Positions 1 through 9,490 of a stretch of DNA of 64,000 nt are shown here, in pieces. Source of the DNA: Lewinellaceae bacterium (GTDB taxonomy: Bacteria; Bacteroidota; Bacteroidia; Chitinophagales; Saprospiraceae). Numbering within the stretch: the first letter of the stretch is position 1; each line of letters begins with the position of its first letter. A program made the translations under genes and the position numbers. Below the pieces are notes generated by a model. The model ran no database searches, had not been told where the DNA came from, and saw only the letters and a program-made list of their open reading frames with translations. The DNA lies in contig JACJYC010000010.1 of NCBI GenBank assembly GCA_020636325.1, positions 176,300-240,299 on the forward strand, written 5' to 3'.

Positions 1-746
1 TGTGTATCGGCATACAGCCATCCCGGCTGTGGCTCAAGGGCGCATCCACATCCGTGAAATTCACCTTGTTTTTAGGATCTGTTTCTATGTATGCTTTTTT
101 TTTAACAGATCCTGGATCTCTTCATGCAACTCAGCTATGCGCTCAATGCTCTCTTTTTCTTTGTCCGCTAAAGCGTCCAGTCTATCCAGTCGGTCATCTA
201 CTTCATCATTGTAGTTCAGTTGACTGACATATTTTTCCAATTCCTGGTCCAGGCGTTTTAGTCGGTTTTCTATTTTCTTGATGCCTAAGGCTCCTCGATT
301 CGCATTAGCCTTGGCCGCATCCCATCTATGCTGACTTGCTTGCCTTCCAAATACCCACCGCTCTTTAAAAAGGCATTAAGCTGTTTGAATAACCTTCGGA
401 TAGACTCCCCATGATCCCGCCTATAATCCGCTATGGTCTTAAAATCCGGTTGCAGACCGCCTAACAGCCAGATCATTTCTATATTCCGATGTGTTTCTAC
501 CTCCAGCCGTCGGCTACTGCTTATTCGATTCAGGTAACCGTATAAGTATAATTTTATCAGCGTCCGGGCTCCATACGGCCGTTGCCCGATCTGTGATTGC
601 CCCTTTTGGCTATAGGACTCTTCATCCGCACTTACCGCCCTTTCTACAAATTCATCCAGCAGCCGGATATAATGCTCCTGGTCTACCAAGTCCTCCACTA
701 ATCCCAAGGCTAGTTCCGAACGCGATGATGGCTCTTTATAACGCAT
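1..746 (-). pseudogene. IS1182-type transposase, frameshifted and cut by the window edge
   Basis: The N-terminal 150 residues (start codon at 744-746) read like the DUF772 N-terminal domain of IS1182/IS5-type transposases: an RPYG..TLIKLYLYGYL segment and a PDFKTIADYRR motif, up to VSIDG, where the DDE domain begins. The frame breaks just after VSIDG near position 320. The expected continuation (AAKANANRGALGIKKIENRL) follows after a -1 shift. A second -1 shift is needed at a run of nine A (minus strand, around 95-105) to reach YIETDPKNKVNFTDVDAPLS, which runs off the window. Two lesions suggest a dead copy. Sequencing error is possible at the homopolymer but less so at the first site. The rest of the element lies outside the window. 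Confidence 0.8.
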
Positions 747-1018
747 CTTGCTTTTTTTCTCTAAAGTCCGACACCCGGGTAATGCGCCGGATTCCCCAAC
801 AACTGCGCAGCCTGTTCAGGAGAAATAATCCAGCTCCTCAAGGGATTTCCGGATTATTTCCCTGTCATTAAAACCTTTGCACTTTTCTTTTGATACAACC
901 ATGGCAGAAAGCTCAGTTGTCGCCCGGTGGCCGTAGCTTCAGCGGAGGAGGGGTCAGTCTCCGCCCGTCAATTCCTCGATTCCTCAATTCCTCAATTCCT
1001 CAATTCCTCAGTTCCTCA
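747..1018. repeat. Intergenic region with GGAATTGA-type array
   Basis: No gene is seen here. Positions about 968-1033 hold a tandem array of an 8-bp unit (on the minus strand GAGGAATT/GAGGAATC, about seven copies). It begins inside the last codons of the DUF2202 gene and supplies that gene's TGA stop. The same unit recurs at 20774-20850 and 49511-49545. Confidence 0.85.
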
Positions 1019-1771
1019 TCAATTCCTCCCGTTACGGTTCTTACAATTTCCGTTGCCCTGGCCCTGGCCCTGATTGGGGCAATTGCCGCAAAGACCGGGG
1101 CCTGTTTCCATGGAGCCTGCCAGGATAGCTTCAAAGGCTGCCGCACTGAGGTAGACCGGCTCATAGGTAGCGCCCATATTTTCCAGGTTGGTCATAAAGG
1201 CGCGCAGGTGATTGCGGGAGCCTCTTGCCAACTCGCCGAAAACCGCCTGGATATCCAGGTTATCCGCTTTTGCCATGGCCTCCTCCAGGTCGGACAGGTC
1301 GAGGTCTTCGATTTTTGCCCCCACCTTCAGGGCCGCAACCGGGCTTGCCAGGCCTTCGTTGATCAGGGTATTGTACAGGGCTGCCAGGGTTTCGTTCCCG
1401 AATACGCCTTCCGCGTTATTCCCGACGGGGTCCGTCAGGCCGTATTTGTCGATCAGGTTCCCGACAGCGGCCATGTGCCTGCTTTCCGATTGGCTGATGT
1501 TGTTAAACACCTGCAAACCCCATTTATCGTACATCTTGACGTAGACGTCATGCGCCAGTTTTTCCTCTTCGCGCATGAAGATCAGCGCGTCGGTCTCTGC
1601 TTCCGACAAAGCCTCAACCGGGTAATTGGCCGCAATGCAGGCGTACGGGTTGGTATCATTGACAACCGTGTTGTCGGCGCCGTTCACGCCTCCTTCACAT
1701 TGGGTAAACACCAGGGCAAATCCCAGCAGGAAAATCCCGCGGCCGATGCGTTTCAACAAGTTCTTTCTCAT
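1019..1771 (-). CDS. DUF2202 ferritin-like lipoprotein
   Basis: A 250-residue protein if the ATG at 1769-1771 is used; an in-frame ATG 36 bp upstream would give 262 residues. The N-terminus has a basic stretch, a hydrophobic helix and a cysteine (FTQC) that may be a lipobox. Residues about 45-210 match the DUF2202 ferritin-like fold: a helix with FMREEEKLAHDVY, a second with ESRHMAAV, and a later one with RNHLRAF. The Glu and His residues of these helices could bind metal. The tail is rich in Gly, Asn and Gln with spaced Cys. A family role in metal or redox chemistry is not settled. Its stop codon lies inside the flanking 8-bp array. It stands alone, downstream of and in line with the GH92 gene's opposite end. 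Confidence 0.8.
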   Translation of the reverse strand: MRKNLLKRIGRGIFLLGFALVFTQCEGGVNGADNTVVNDTNPYACIAANYPVEALSEAETDALIFMREEEKLAHDVYVKMYDKWGLQVFNNISQSESRHMAAVGNLIDKYGLTDPVGNNAEGVFGNETLAALYNTLINEGLASPVAALKVGAKIEDLDLSDLEEAMAKADNLDIQAVFGELARGSRNHLRAFMTNLENMGATYEPVYLSAAAFEAILAGSMETGPGLCGNCPNQGQGQGNGNCKNRNGRN

Positions 1772-2074
1772 GGCTTCCGGTTTTATAGTTGAAAAAAGTG
1801 GTTTCAACCTATGCTACGCGGAGGGGCCGGTTTTCTTTCACCTGGCGTGAAAAATTTATTTGCAAGCAATATATCTGGAATCCCGGCGGGATTCCGCATC
1901 ATCAAACCTATTGCGACCTTTTGTTTCTTTTGAGGTTCATAAAAAAACACAATGGTTTCCGCAGTAGTTAATTTTCGTTTGCCGAATTAAACAAATCAAA
2001 TGTTCAGAATATCCGGATACCGCCATATTGAAAAGCACTCAATCCGCAATTTCCCGTCACCATTTGGTTTGGCC
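1772..2074. promoter_or_regulatory. Upstream region of the DUF2202 gene with two dyads
   Basis: No gene is seen. Two perfect dyads are present: TTTCAC-N5-GTGAAA at 1836-1852, and GGAATCCC-GGC-GGGATTCC at 1877-1895. On the minus strand a TAGGTTTG element (1903-1910) fits the Bacteroidota -7 consensus TAnnTTTG, placing transcription toward the DUF2202 gene. The dyads would then lie in the 5' leader or act as operators. A convincing -33 element was not found. Confidence 0.4.
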
Positions 2075-4345
2075 CTATTTGTCGGACATCGAATACGGCG
2101 TCGCGCCCTTGCCCGCAGCCCATTCCTTATTCGGTTTGCTGCCCATTTGCAGGTCGAGCGTGCCGCCTTGCTGCAGTTCGTCATGACCGATCCAGGTACG
2201 GGAAAAGGGCTGGCCGTTCAGTTTGGCGGAGTGGATATAAACCTGCCCCGCTCCGTTATCGCCGGCCCGGATCTCGAATTGTTTGCCGTTTTCGAACGTA
2301 ATGGTCGCCTTCCGGAACAGCGGGCTGCCCATCACGTATTGGGGCGTACCCGGGCATACCGGATAAAAACCCAGTGCGCTGAACACGTACCAGGCTGAGG
2401 TTTGTCCGTTATCCTCATCCCCGCAATAGCCGTCGGGGGTCGGGGCGTAGAGTTTTTTCATCACTTCCCGGACGTGTTGCTGGGTTTTCCAGGGCTGCCC
2501 GGCGTAGTTGTACAGGTAGATCATGTGCTGGATCGGCTGGTTGCCGTGGGCGTACTGCCCCATACCCATGATCTGCATTTCGCGGATCTCGTGGATGACA
2601 ATGCCGTAGTAGGATTCGTCAAAGACCGGCGGCAGGGTGAAAACCGAATCCAGTTTGGCGGCAAACCGCTCCTTCCCGCCCATCAGCCCGATGAGGCCGG
2701 CCACATCCTGGAACACGGACCAGGTATAATGCCAGCTGTTGCCCTCGGTGAAGGCATCGCCCCATTTGAACGGGCTGAACGGGCTTTGAAAGGCGCCGTC
2801 CTCGTTCCTGCCCCGCATGAGGTGGGTGGACGGATCAAAGATATTGCGGAAATTCTGCGCCCGCTTTTTGAACAGGTCGATCTCTGCCTGCGGTTTTTTC
2901 AGCGCCTTGGCCAGTTGCCAGATCGCAAAATCGTCGTAGGCGTATTCCAGCGTACGGGCCGCATTTTCGTTGATGCCCACATCGTAGGGCACGTACCCCA
3001 GCTTGTTGTAGTATTCCGCGCCGTAGCGGCCCACCGAGCTCAGGGGGCCTTTACCGCCTGTATTTTTCAGCACCGCTTCGTACAGGGTCTCAATATCGTA
3101 ACCCCGGATGCCCTTGATGTACGAATCGGCGATCAGGGAAGCCGAATTGGAACCGATCATGCAATCCCGGTGCCCGGGGCTGGCCCACTCGGGCAACCAG
3201 CCGCTTTCCTTGTAGGCATTGGCCAGCCCTTCCATGATATGGCTGTTCAACTCGGGGTACATCAGCGTAAAGAACGGGAACACCGCCCGAAAGGTGTCCC
3301 AGAAACCGTTATCGGTGAACATATACCCGGGCAGTACCTTGCCGTTGTAGGGGCTGTAATGGACCACGGCGCCCGCCTTGTCCATTTCGTAGAATTTCCG
3401 GGGAAAGAGGAGCACCCGGTACAGGCAGGAGTAAAAGGTTTTGATGTTCTCCTCGTCCGGATCCTCTACTTTTATCCGGCTCAATTCCTTCTGCCAGGCG
3501 GCCTGCGCCTTGGCCCGGGTATCGTCGAAAGCGTCCTTGCCGAGCTCCCGTTCCAGGTTGAGCTGAGCCTGTTCAAGGCTGATGAAGGACGAGGCCACCC
3601 GGACGCAGACCTGTTCTCCGGCACTGGTTCTGAACCCGATCACGGCGCCGGCGTGTTCACCCTCTACCGTCAGTTTATCTTTCATCAGCATGGTATCGCT
3701 CCAGGTATAGGCCAGGTCGAAGGGGCGGTCAAATTCCAGCACAAAATAGTTGCGGAAATTGTCCGGCACGCCGCCGCTGTTGTTCCGGCAATAGCCTGTT
3801 ATTCTGCGTTGGCCGGGCTGGATCTCCACCCTGGAACCTTTATGGAAGGCGTCGAGCACGATGAAGGCCGAGTCGGTCGCCGGAAACGTAAAGCGGAACT
3901 GGGCCGCCCTTTCCGTCGGCGTGATCTCGGTGGTCACGTTATAGTCCGCGAGGTACACCCGGTAGTAATCCGGCCGGACCACTTCGGCCTTGTGGGAAAA
4001 CCAGGAAGCGCGGTCCTTTTCCCTGAATTTAAGGCCGCCGGTGACGGGCATCAGGGAAAAGGCGCCGTAGTCGTTGATCCAGGGACTGGGTTGGTGGGTT
4101 TGTTTGAAGCCCCGGATGAAATAGGCGTCGTAGGCGTAGGTCCAGCCGTCGCCGTTTTTGGCGGTTTGCGGGGTCCAGAAATTCATGCCCCAGGGCACGG
4201 CGATGGCCGGATAGGTATTTCCGTTGGACAGTTTGAACTCGGAGTCGGTCCCCATAAGCGGGTTGACCAGGCTCACAAGGTCGGCGGATTGCGCATTCAA
4301 AAAGACGGTTGCGAAGGTAAAAAGCAGGAAAATTGGTTTTTTCAT
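2075..4345 (-). CDS. GH92 family alpha-mannosidase, secreted
   Basis: 756 residues from ATG 4345 (MKKPIFLL); a start 12 bp upstream is also possible. The signal peptide ends near NAQS. The body matches glycoside hydrolase family 92, calcium-dependent exo-alpha-mannosidases that trim N-glycans. It starts with the N-terminal beta-sandwich (VNPLMGTDS...NGNTYPAIAVPWGM). It continues with the (alpha/alpha)6 barrel, including GNSWHYTWSVFQDV. Near the C-terminus is the very characteristic DEDNGQTSAWYVFSALGFYP segment that carries the catalytic acid region. Length is normal. It is divergent from the PKD cargo gene and has no SusC/D partners here. Linkage specificity cannot be read from sequence. Confidence 0.93.
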   Translation of the reverse strand: MKKPIFLLFTFATVFLNAQSADLVSLVNPLMGTDSEFKLSNGNTYPAIAVPWGMNFWTPQTAKNGDGWTYAYDAYFIRGFKQTHQPSPWINDYGAFSLMPVTGGLKFREKDRASWFSHKAEVVRPDYYRVYLADYNVTTEITPTERAAQFRFTFPATDSAFIVLDAFHKGSRVEIQPGQRRITGYCRNNSGGVPDNFRNYFVLEFDRPFDLAYTWSDTMLMKDKLTVEGEHAGAVIGFRTSAGEQVCVRVASSFISLEQAQLNLERELGKDAFDDTRAKAQAAWQKELSRIKVEDPDEENIKTFYSCLYRVLLFPRKFYEMDKAGAVVHYSPYNGKVLPGYMFTDNGFWDTFRAVFPFFTLMYPELNSHIMEGLANAYKESGWLPEWASPGHRDCMIGSNSASLIADSYIKGIRGYDIETLYEAVLKNTGGKGPLSSVGRYGAEYYNKLGYVPYDVGINENAARTLEYAYDDFAIWQLAKALKKPQAEIDLFKKRAQNFRNIFDPSTHLMRGRNEDGAFQSPFSPFKWGDAFTEGNSWHYTWSVFQDVAGLIGLMGGKERFAAKLDSVFTLPPVFDESYYGIVIHEIREMQIMGMGQYAHGNQPIQHMIYLYNYAGQPWKTQQHVREVMKKLYAPTPDGYCGDEDNGQTSAWYVFSALGFYPVCPGTPQYVMGSPLFRKATITFENGKQFEIRAGDNGAGQVYIHSAKLNGQPFSRTWIGHDELQQGGTLDLQMGSKPNKEWAAGKGATPYSMSDK

Positions 4346-4592
4346 TTTGTAAAGCACTTTTAACAGCTACGAATATGAGGAACAGGTCGAAATATAGGCC
4401 AATTTTCCGGTATGGCGGGCGATGCGTTCTCCGGTCAGGATTTTTCAGGAATGATCCGGAGAATTTTTGGCAGACTAAAAAATGAGGCTTATCTTGCGGA
4501 TAAGGCTCTTGCCGAAGACCGGAATTTCAGCAAATACGCATTCTTGTACCTATGTAGTTCAATCATCATTATTGATTTAAACCCTATAATTC
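4346..4592. promoter_or_regulatory. Divergent intergenic region between GH92 and the T9SS cargo gene
   Basis: An inverted repeat TTCTCCGG ... CCGGAGAA (4427-4434 and 4455-4462) is followed on the plus strand by five T, so it looks like an intrinsic terminator although no plus-strand gene precedes it. A weak TACCTATG element (near 4546-4555) may be the -7 box of the cargo gene, one mismatch from TAnnTTTG. Confidence 0.35.
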
Positions 4593-7500
4593 ATGAAACC
4601 GATTTACTGTCTGAAACTGACATTGTTGTTTCTTCTCCCTGCTATTGCCCTGAATGCCCAGGATTGTTCCAACCCTTATGCGTCTTTCGAGTTTGTGCCG
4701 GCCAATACGACCTTTTGCGAAGGCCCCAACGGTGTGAACATTACCGTTGATATTACAGTGGATCAGAATAACGATCCGGCCTGCATCCAATCCATGGAGG
4801 TCACCTGGGAAGAAGGCGTGGTCGAGTCCGTGGCCAATAACTATTTCGGCAACCTCAACCACACCTACATGTTCACCGATTCAGCCGCCTGCGCACTCGG
4901 ATCGGAGTTGGTGGAGCTGGAGGTCAAGCTCCGGATCGTGTATGTCAACGGCACGCCCAACACACGCAGCCAGACCGTTCTGGTCAAGCTCCTGCCCCGG
5001 GCTAAGATCGCCACCACGGGCAGCCACTGCGTCGGCGAACCCGTCCAGTTCGGTTTGACCCAGGATTGCTACATAGACGATATCCTCTGGAATTTCGGCG
5101 GGGCCAACGACACCTCGAGCCTGGAAAATCCCACGTTTATCTACAATACGCCGGGCGTTAAAACGGTCAACGTCTGCGTGTCCAACGAATGCGGGCAGAA
5201 ATGCGAATCCACCCAGATCTTCATCCGCAGCAAGCCGGTTATTTCGGGGATCGCCACCTCGCCCGCCGACCCGTCGGGTTGTCAACCGCTGACCGTAGAC
5301 TTTAATCCGAACGTACAGGGCGCCGACAGTTTTGAATGGTCGGTCTCCCCTTCCTGCGGCAACTGTTACACCTACGTCAACGGGACCACCCCGGATTCCC
5401 TGAGCCCGGTCATCACCTTTTTCCGCGACGGCGACTATACCGTATCCCTCATCGCGCACAACGAATGCGGCAATGACACCTCCTCCGTTGTGGTCCACGC
5501 CTACGATATACCCGGGGTAACCATCACCCCGCCGCCCGTGGGCTGCCAGGAACTGACCTTTACGCCGAATGTCACCTATTCAGGGACCATCGACAGTTAT
5601 ATGTGGTCCTTCCCGCTTGGAGAACCGGCCACTTCCCAGGACTCCATCCCGGTTGGCGTACACTACGAGGTCGCTCCCGGCCAAAGCGTCTTGCAGGATA
5701 CGGCCGTCCTCACCATCACGGGGCCCTGCGGCATGCAGCAAATCCATAAATTTCCAATCACGGTTTACGGCGACGTGACGGTCGTTTTCGGCGACATCCC
5801 GACGCTTTGCAACGGCGACGGGACCTTCCAGATCCCGGTAACGCCGTTTCCCGGCGGTACGTTCTCCAGCCAGCCGCTTGGAAATGCCCTCAGCCCGGGC
5901 GGGCTGCTGACGCTGACGGGTTTGACGCCCGGCGACTACCCGGTCGACTATGATTTTGCGCCCGCGGGCGCTCCGCCCGGCTGCACTTCTGCCGGCAGTA
6001 CTGTGATCACGATCAAAGCTTCTCCTGATCTTGTGCTGAACGTCCCGGCGCAAGTCTGCGAAAGTGAGGACCCCGTTGCGCTGTCCGCCAATCAGATGCC
6101 GGTGGTCTGGAGCGGTCCGGGCATCACCGATACCCTCAACGGGGTCTTTGATCCCGGAGCGGCCGGGGCAGGATTTCCGCAGATTACCGGCATGTACACG
6201 GATTTGAGCACCGGATGCGGTGCGGAGCAGTCGGCCGGCATTGAGGTGGTGGCCACCCCCGCGCTGGCGGCGCCGGATACCGTTTTTTCCTGTGCCGTCA
6301 TGGGAACCGTCGACCTCAACGCGCTGGCATCGCCCGTTTTTTCACCAGGGGGCGGCAATCTTACCTGGTCGGATCCGGGCGGCCTGGTCGATCCGCAAAC
6401 CGGGGCATTCAGCAGCAATACGATCGGTTTTTTTCCGGTTTCCGCAACCTATTCGGTGCCGCCGGGATGTGATTCCACCGTCAACTTCATCGTCCGGGTG
6501 GATACCTTTGTCAATGCCGTGATCCTGAACGCCGAACCGGTGATCTGCCGGAGCGTCGGCTCGGTTCAATTGCAGGGCAGCCCTTCCGGCGGCAAATGGA
6601 GCGGCCCCGGCATCGATGAAATGACCGGGGTGATCAACCTCAGCCTGGTCGCACCCGGCCCCCAGCCCTATACCTATACCATCCGGGCAGGCAGCCCTTG
6701 CGAGAGCGCCGATATGGTCACGATCCAGATAGAGGAAGAAGGGGCAAATGCCGGTCCGGACCTGTACGTTTGCGCAACGGAAGCCACCGTAACCCTTCCA
6801 GGCGGCACGCCCGAAGAAGGCGGGTATTCCGGCCCGTTCGTATCGGAAGGTGTCGTCCAGGTATCCTGGCTTCAACCGGATATGGGCTATACTTACCTGT
6901 ACATCGCGCCCGCACTGCCGCCGGCCTGCAATACCGATTCGATGACGCTCTATATTGTTTCCCCGCCCGATCCCGGGTTTTCACTCGACCGGGACACCGC
7001 CTGCGTAGGCCAGACCGTGACCCTGACGCCCGTTGCGACCGGCGCGGTGAACTTTACAGTCGATTGGGGCGACGGCACAACCGGATCCAACCTGACCCAT
7101 GCTTTCGGAGCGCCCGGAACCTCAACCATTCAGCTGACCGTTACCTCGCAAAACCCGTTGATCCCGGGTCAGACGCTTTGCTCGGCATCAAGCAGCGCCC
7201 AGATCCATATCCTGCAGCCGGCGGAAGCCGCCCAGGTCGGGGTCATGCCCGGCGACACCATGGGGTGCGGACCGCTGGAAATCCTTTTTACCAACCAGAG
7301 TCAGGTGGAGAACGGTCGCTATACCTGGGATTTCGGCAACGGGCAGACCTATTCGGGATACCAGCCGGGTACGATCACTTTTGAATCCGGCGTGGAGGAT
7401 ACGGTCTACATGGTCAGTCTGATGATCGAAAACGGATGCGATACCCTGTTTGAAACCCGGAAAATCACCGTACATCCCCAACCCAAGGCCGCTTTCGGCA

Positions 7501-9479
7501 TTTCCTACATGGACCCTTGTTCCGGCGCAGAGCTGGAAGCCTCCGTGCTCAGTGTCGGCAACCCGGAACAAAATGTTTTCTTCACCTCCATTGACCCGCA
7601 GGGCGTACCGGGCTATCCGGACCAAAAGACCGTTTTCCGGTTTTATACCGGTTCCGAGCCCGATACGGTCGGCATCTGGCTGGTGAGCAGCAACCAGTGC
7701 GGGGTGGATACGGCCTACCGGGAAGTCATCGTGAATCCGACGGACGTGGTCGCCCTGATCGGCCTGCCGGATACCACCTCGATCTGCCAGGGCGCCGCTA
7801 CCCCGTTCATCAACTATTCCACCACCGGCGCACCTTTTTCCTGGGTCGTTTCCGACGGAAATACCTACCTGGGGGATACCATCCTGATCAGTTTTCCGGA
7901 TCCGGGCGATTATGAGATTGCGTTGTACGCTTTCGGCTGCGGATACGACAGCGCCAAGGTCTCCATACACGTACTCGAACTGCCTACCCTGGAGGTAGAC
8001 CACGATCTGTTCCGCTGCCCGGGAGACCCGGTCGATTTCAGCGTGCTCTCCAATGCGGAAAGCGTCCTGTTGTGGTACGGCGACGGCGATTCCACCAACC
8101 AGAAGATCTCCAGTCATTTGTTCGACCTGCCCGGGATTTACCTCCCGGCTGCGGCCGCGGTTTCGGTCGACGGCTGCACCGCAGCATGGCAAGGCAGCCT
8201 GACCATACTGATGCCGCCCACCGCCGTTATCGCGGCCGAAGATTCGCTTTGCGCCGGCGAACCGGTGTTGTTCTCCTCTGCCGGCAATCAACCGAATACC
8301 ACCTGCATTTGGGATTTCGGCGACGGCAATACATCGGATGATTGCCAGGAAATGCATGCGTATGAAGACCCCGGCCTGTTCGGGGTCGTGCTGACCGTTA
8401 TTTCACAGGAAGGTTGCCGGGGCGCCGATACCATGCCGGTTTATGTCCGGACCAAACCCGACGCAGCCTTTGCGTATACGATCCTGGAACCCTGTTCGCC
8501 GGCCCGGGTCGCCTTCCTGAGCCAGGCCACCGGGGCCACCGGACTGGAATGGAGTTCCCTGGGGACCATGATCAGCCAGGCCGCCTCATTTGAGCAGATC
8601 TTCCCCAACGGCGGGGACATTCCGGTCCGGCTCATCGCCACCAACGAAGGGATCTGCTCGGATACGGCGGAGCAGATCGTAAAGGTATTCCAGACGCCGG
8701 TGATCGGGCTTGAGCTGGACATCCAGTGCGAAGCCCGGGACGGGACCGACCTGATCGTGGACACGGACCCGGCCAATTTCATCGTGGTCACGGGGCCCGG
8801 ATATCAGCAGAACGGCGACTTTCACGAGGGCTTGATGACCGGAAATTACGGGATCCATGTGCAATCTCCGGACGGGTGCGAGAAGGATACGAGCCTATTC
8901 CTGCTGCCTGTCGACGAATTGCTGTTGCAGGTCGCGCCGGACACCGCATCCGTCCGCCTGGGCGATTCCATCCGGTTGCATGCGACGGTCAATCAAACCG
9001 GGGTGATCTTCCAGTGGACGCCGGACATCTACCTGAACGACGCGGCAATTGCCGATCCGGTATCTACGCCGTTCAAATCCGTTTTGTACGCGCTCAGCGC
9101 CACCGACGACCGGGGTTGCCAAAAGACGGATACCGTGCGGATCACTGTGCGGATCGACCGGGATTCCGGGTTGTACATCCCCGATGCCTTTACGCCCAAC
9201 AACGACAATGTCAATGACATTTTTTATGTCCGGAACAGCAACCCGGCCGTCATTCGGTACGAGTCGTTCCAGGTTTTTGACAAGTACGATGAGAAGGTCT
9301 TCGACGCCGCGGAGATCTCCGGAAGTTCACCGGCCACGCCGGAAAACCCCGTATTCGGGTGGGATGGGCAGTTCCGGGGCCGAAAGGCCGAAATGGGCGA
9401 ATACCGGTTTGTGATCGGCATCCGGTACATCGACGATATTGTGCGCTATTTCACAGGAACCCTGCATTTGATCCGCTAA
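4593..9479 (+). CDS. Giant PKD-repeat cell-surface protein with type B T9SS sorting domain
   Basis: 1628 residues. A signal peptide ends around LNAQD. The body is a string of PKD/Ig-like beta domains, recognisable from WNFGGAND, VDWGDGTTG, YTWDFGNGQ, WYGDGDS and IWDFGDGNTS, each followed by the usual Y..PG segment. Many paired cysteines fit extracellular life. From about residue 1526 the GLYIPDAFTPNNDNVNDIF segment starts the roughly 100-residue gliding-motility-associated (type B) C-terminal domain, which sends the protein through the type IX secretion system. Type B cargo depends on PorP/SprF-like partners in known systems, and one follows directly. Likely role: adhesin or surface-layer filament; the ligand is unknown. 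Confidence 0.92.
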   Translation: MKPIYCLKLTLLFLLPAIALNAQDCSNPYASFEFVPANTTFCEGPNGVNITVDITVDQNNDPACIQSMEVTWEEGVVESVANNYFGNLNHTYMFTDSAACALGSELVELEVKLRIVYVNGTPNTRSQTVLVKLLPRAKIATTGSHCVGEPVQFGLTQDCYIDDILWNFGGANDTSSLENPTFIYNTPGVKTVNVCVSNECGQKCESTQIFIRSKPVISGIATSPADPSGCQPLTVDFNPNVQGADSFEWSVSPSCGNCYTYVNGTTPDSLSPVITFFRDGDYTVSLIAHNECGNDTSSVVVHAYDIPGVTITPPPVGCQELTFTPNVTYSGTIDSYMWSFPLGEPATSQDSIPVGVHYEVAPGQSVLQDTAVLTITGPCGMQQIHKFPITVYGDVTVVFGDIPTLCNGDGTFQIPVTPFPGGTFSSQPLGNALSPGGLLTLTGLTPGDYPVDYDFAPAGAPPGCTSAGSTVITIKASPDLVLNVPAQVCESEDPVALSANQMPVVWSGPGITDTLNGVFDPGAAGAGFPQITGMYTDLSTGCGAEQSAGIEVVATPALAAPDTVFSCAVMGTVDLNALASPVFSPGGGNLTWSDPGGLVDPQTGAFSSNTIGFFPVSATYSVPPGCDSTVNFIVRVDTFVNAVILNAEPVICRSVGSVQLQGSPSGGKWSGPGIDEMTGVINLSLVAPGPQPYTYTIRAGSPCESADMVTIQIEEEGANAGPDLYVCATEATVTLPGGTPEEGGYSGPFVSEGVVQVSWLQPDMGYTYLYIAPALPPACNTDSMTLYIVSPPDPGFSLDRDTACVGQTVTLTPVATGAVNFTVDWGDGTTGSNLTHAFGAPGTSTIQLTVTSQNPLIPGQTLCSASSSAQIHILQPAEAAQVGVMPGDTMGCGPLEILFTNQSQVENGRYTWDFGNGQTYSGYQPGTITFESGVEDTVYMVSLMIENGCDTLFETRKITVHPQPKAAFGISYMDPCSGAELEASVLSVGNPEQNVFFTSIDPQGVPGYPDQKTVFRFYTGSEPDTVGIWLVSSNQCGVDTAYREVIVNPTDVVALIGLPDTTSICQGAATPFINYSTTGAPFSWVVSDGNTYLGDTILISFPDPGDYEIALYAFGCGYDSAKVSIHVLELPTLEVDHDLFRCPGDPVDFSVLSNAESVLLWYGDGDSTNQKISSHLFDLPGIYLPAAAAVSVDGCTAAWQGSLTILMPPTAVIAAEDSLCAGEPVLFSSAGNQPNTTCIWDFGDGNTSDDCQEMHAYEDPGLFGVVLTVISQEGCRGADTMPVYVRTKPDAAFAYTILEPCSPARVAFLSQATGATGLEWSSLGTMISQAASFEQIFPNGGDIPVRLIATNEGICSDTAEQIVKVFQTPVIGLELDIQCEARDGTDLIVDTDPANFIVVTGPGYQQNGDFHEGLMTGNYGIHVQSPDGCEKDTSLFLLPVDELLLQVAPDTASVRLGDSIRLHATVNQTGVIFQWTPDIYLNDAAIADPVSTPFKSVLYALSATDDRGCQKTDTVRITVRIDRDSGLYIPDAFTPNNDNVNDIFYVRNSNPAVIRYESFQVFDKYDEKVFDAAEISGSSPATPENPVFGWDGQFRGRKAEMGEYRFVIGIRYIDDIVRYFTGTLHLIR

Positions 9480-9490
9480 AACCCAATCCA

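Noticed and set aside
2402..4363. 653-codon open frame on the plus strand, antisense to the GH92 gene
   Set aside because: It is the mirror frame of a clearly recognisable enzyme in GC-rich DNA, and its translation (many Gly, Val and His repeats) has no domain.
7188..8357. 389-codon minus-strand frame inside the PKD-repeat gene
   Set aside because: It is antisense to strongly recognisable PKD domains; its own translation shows no motif.
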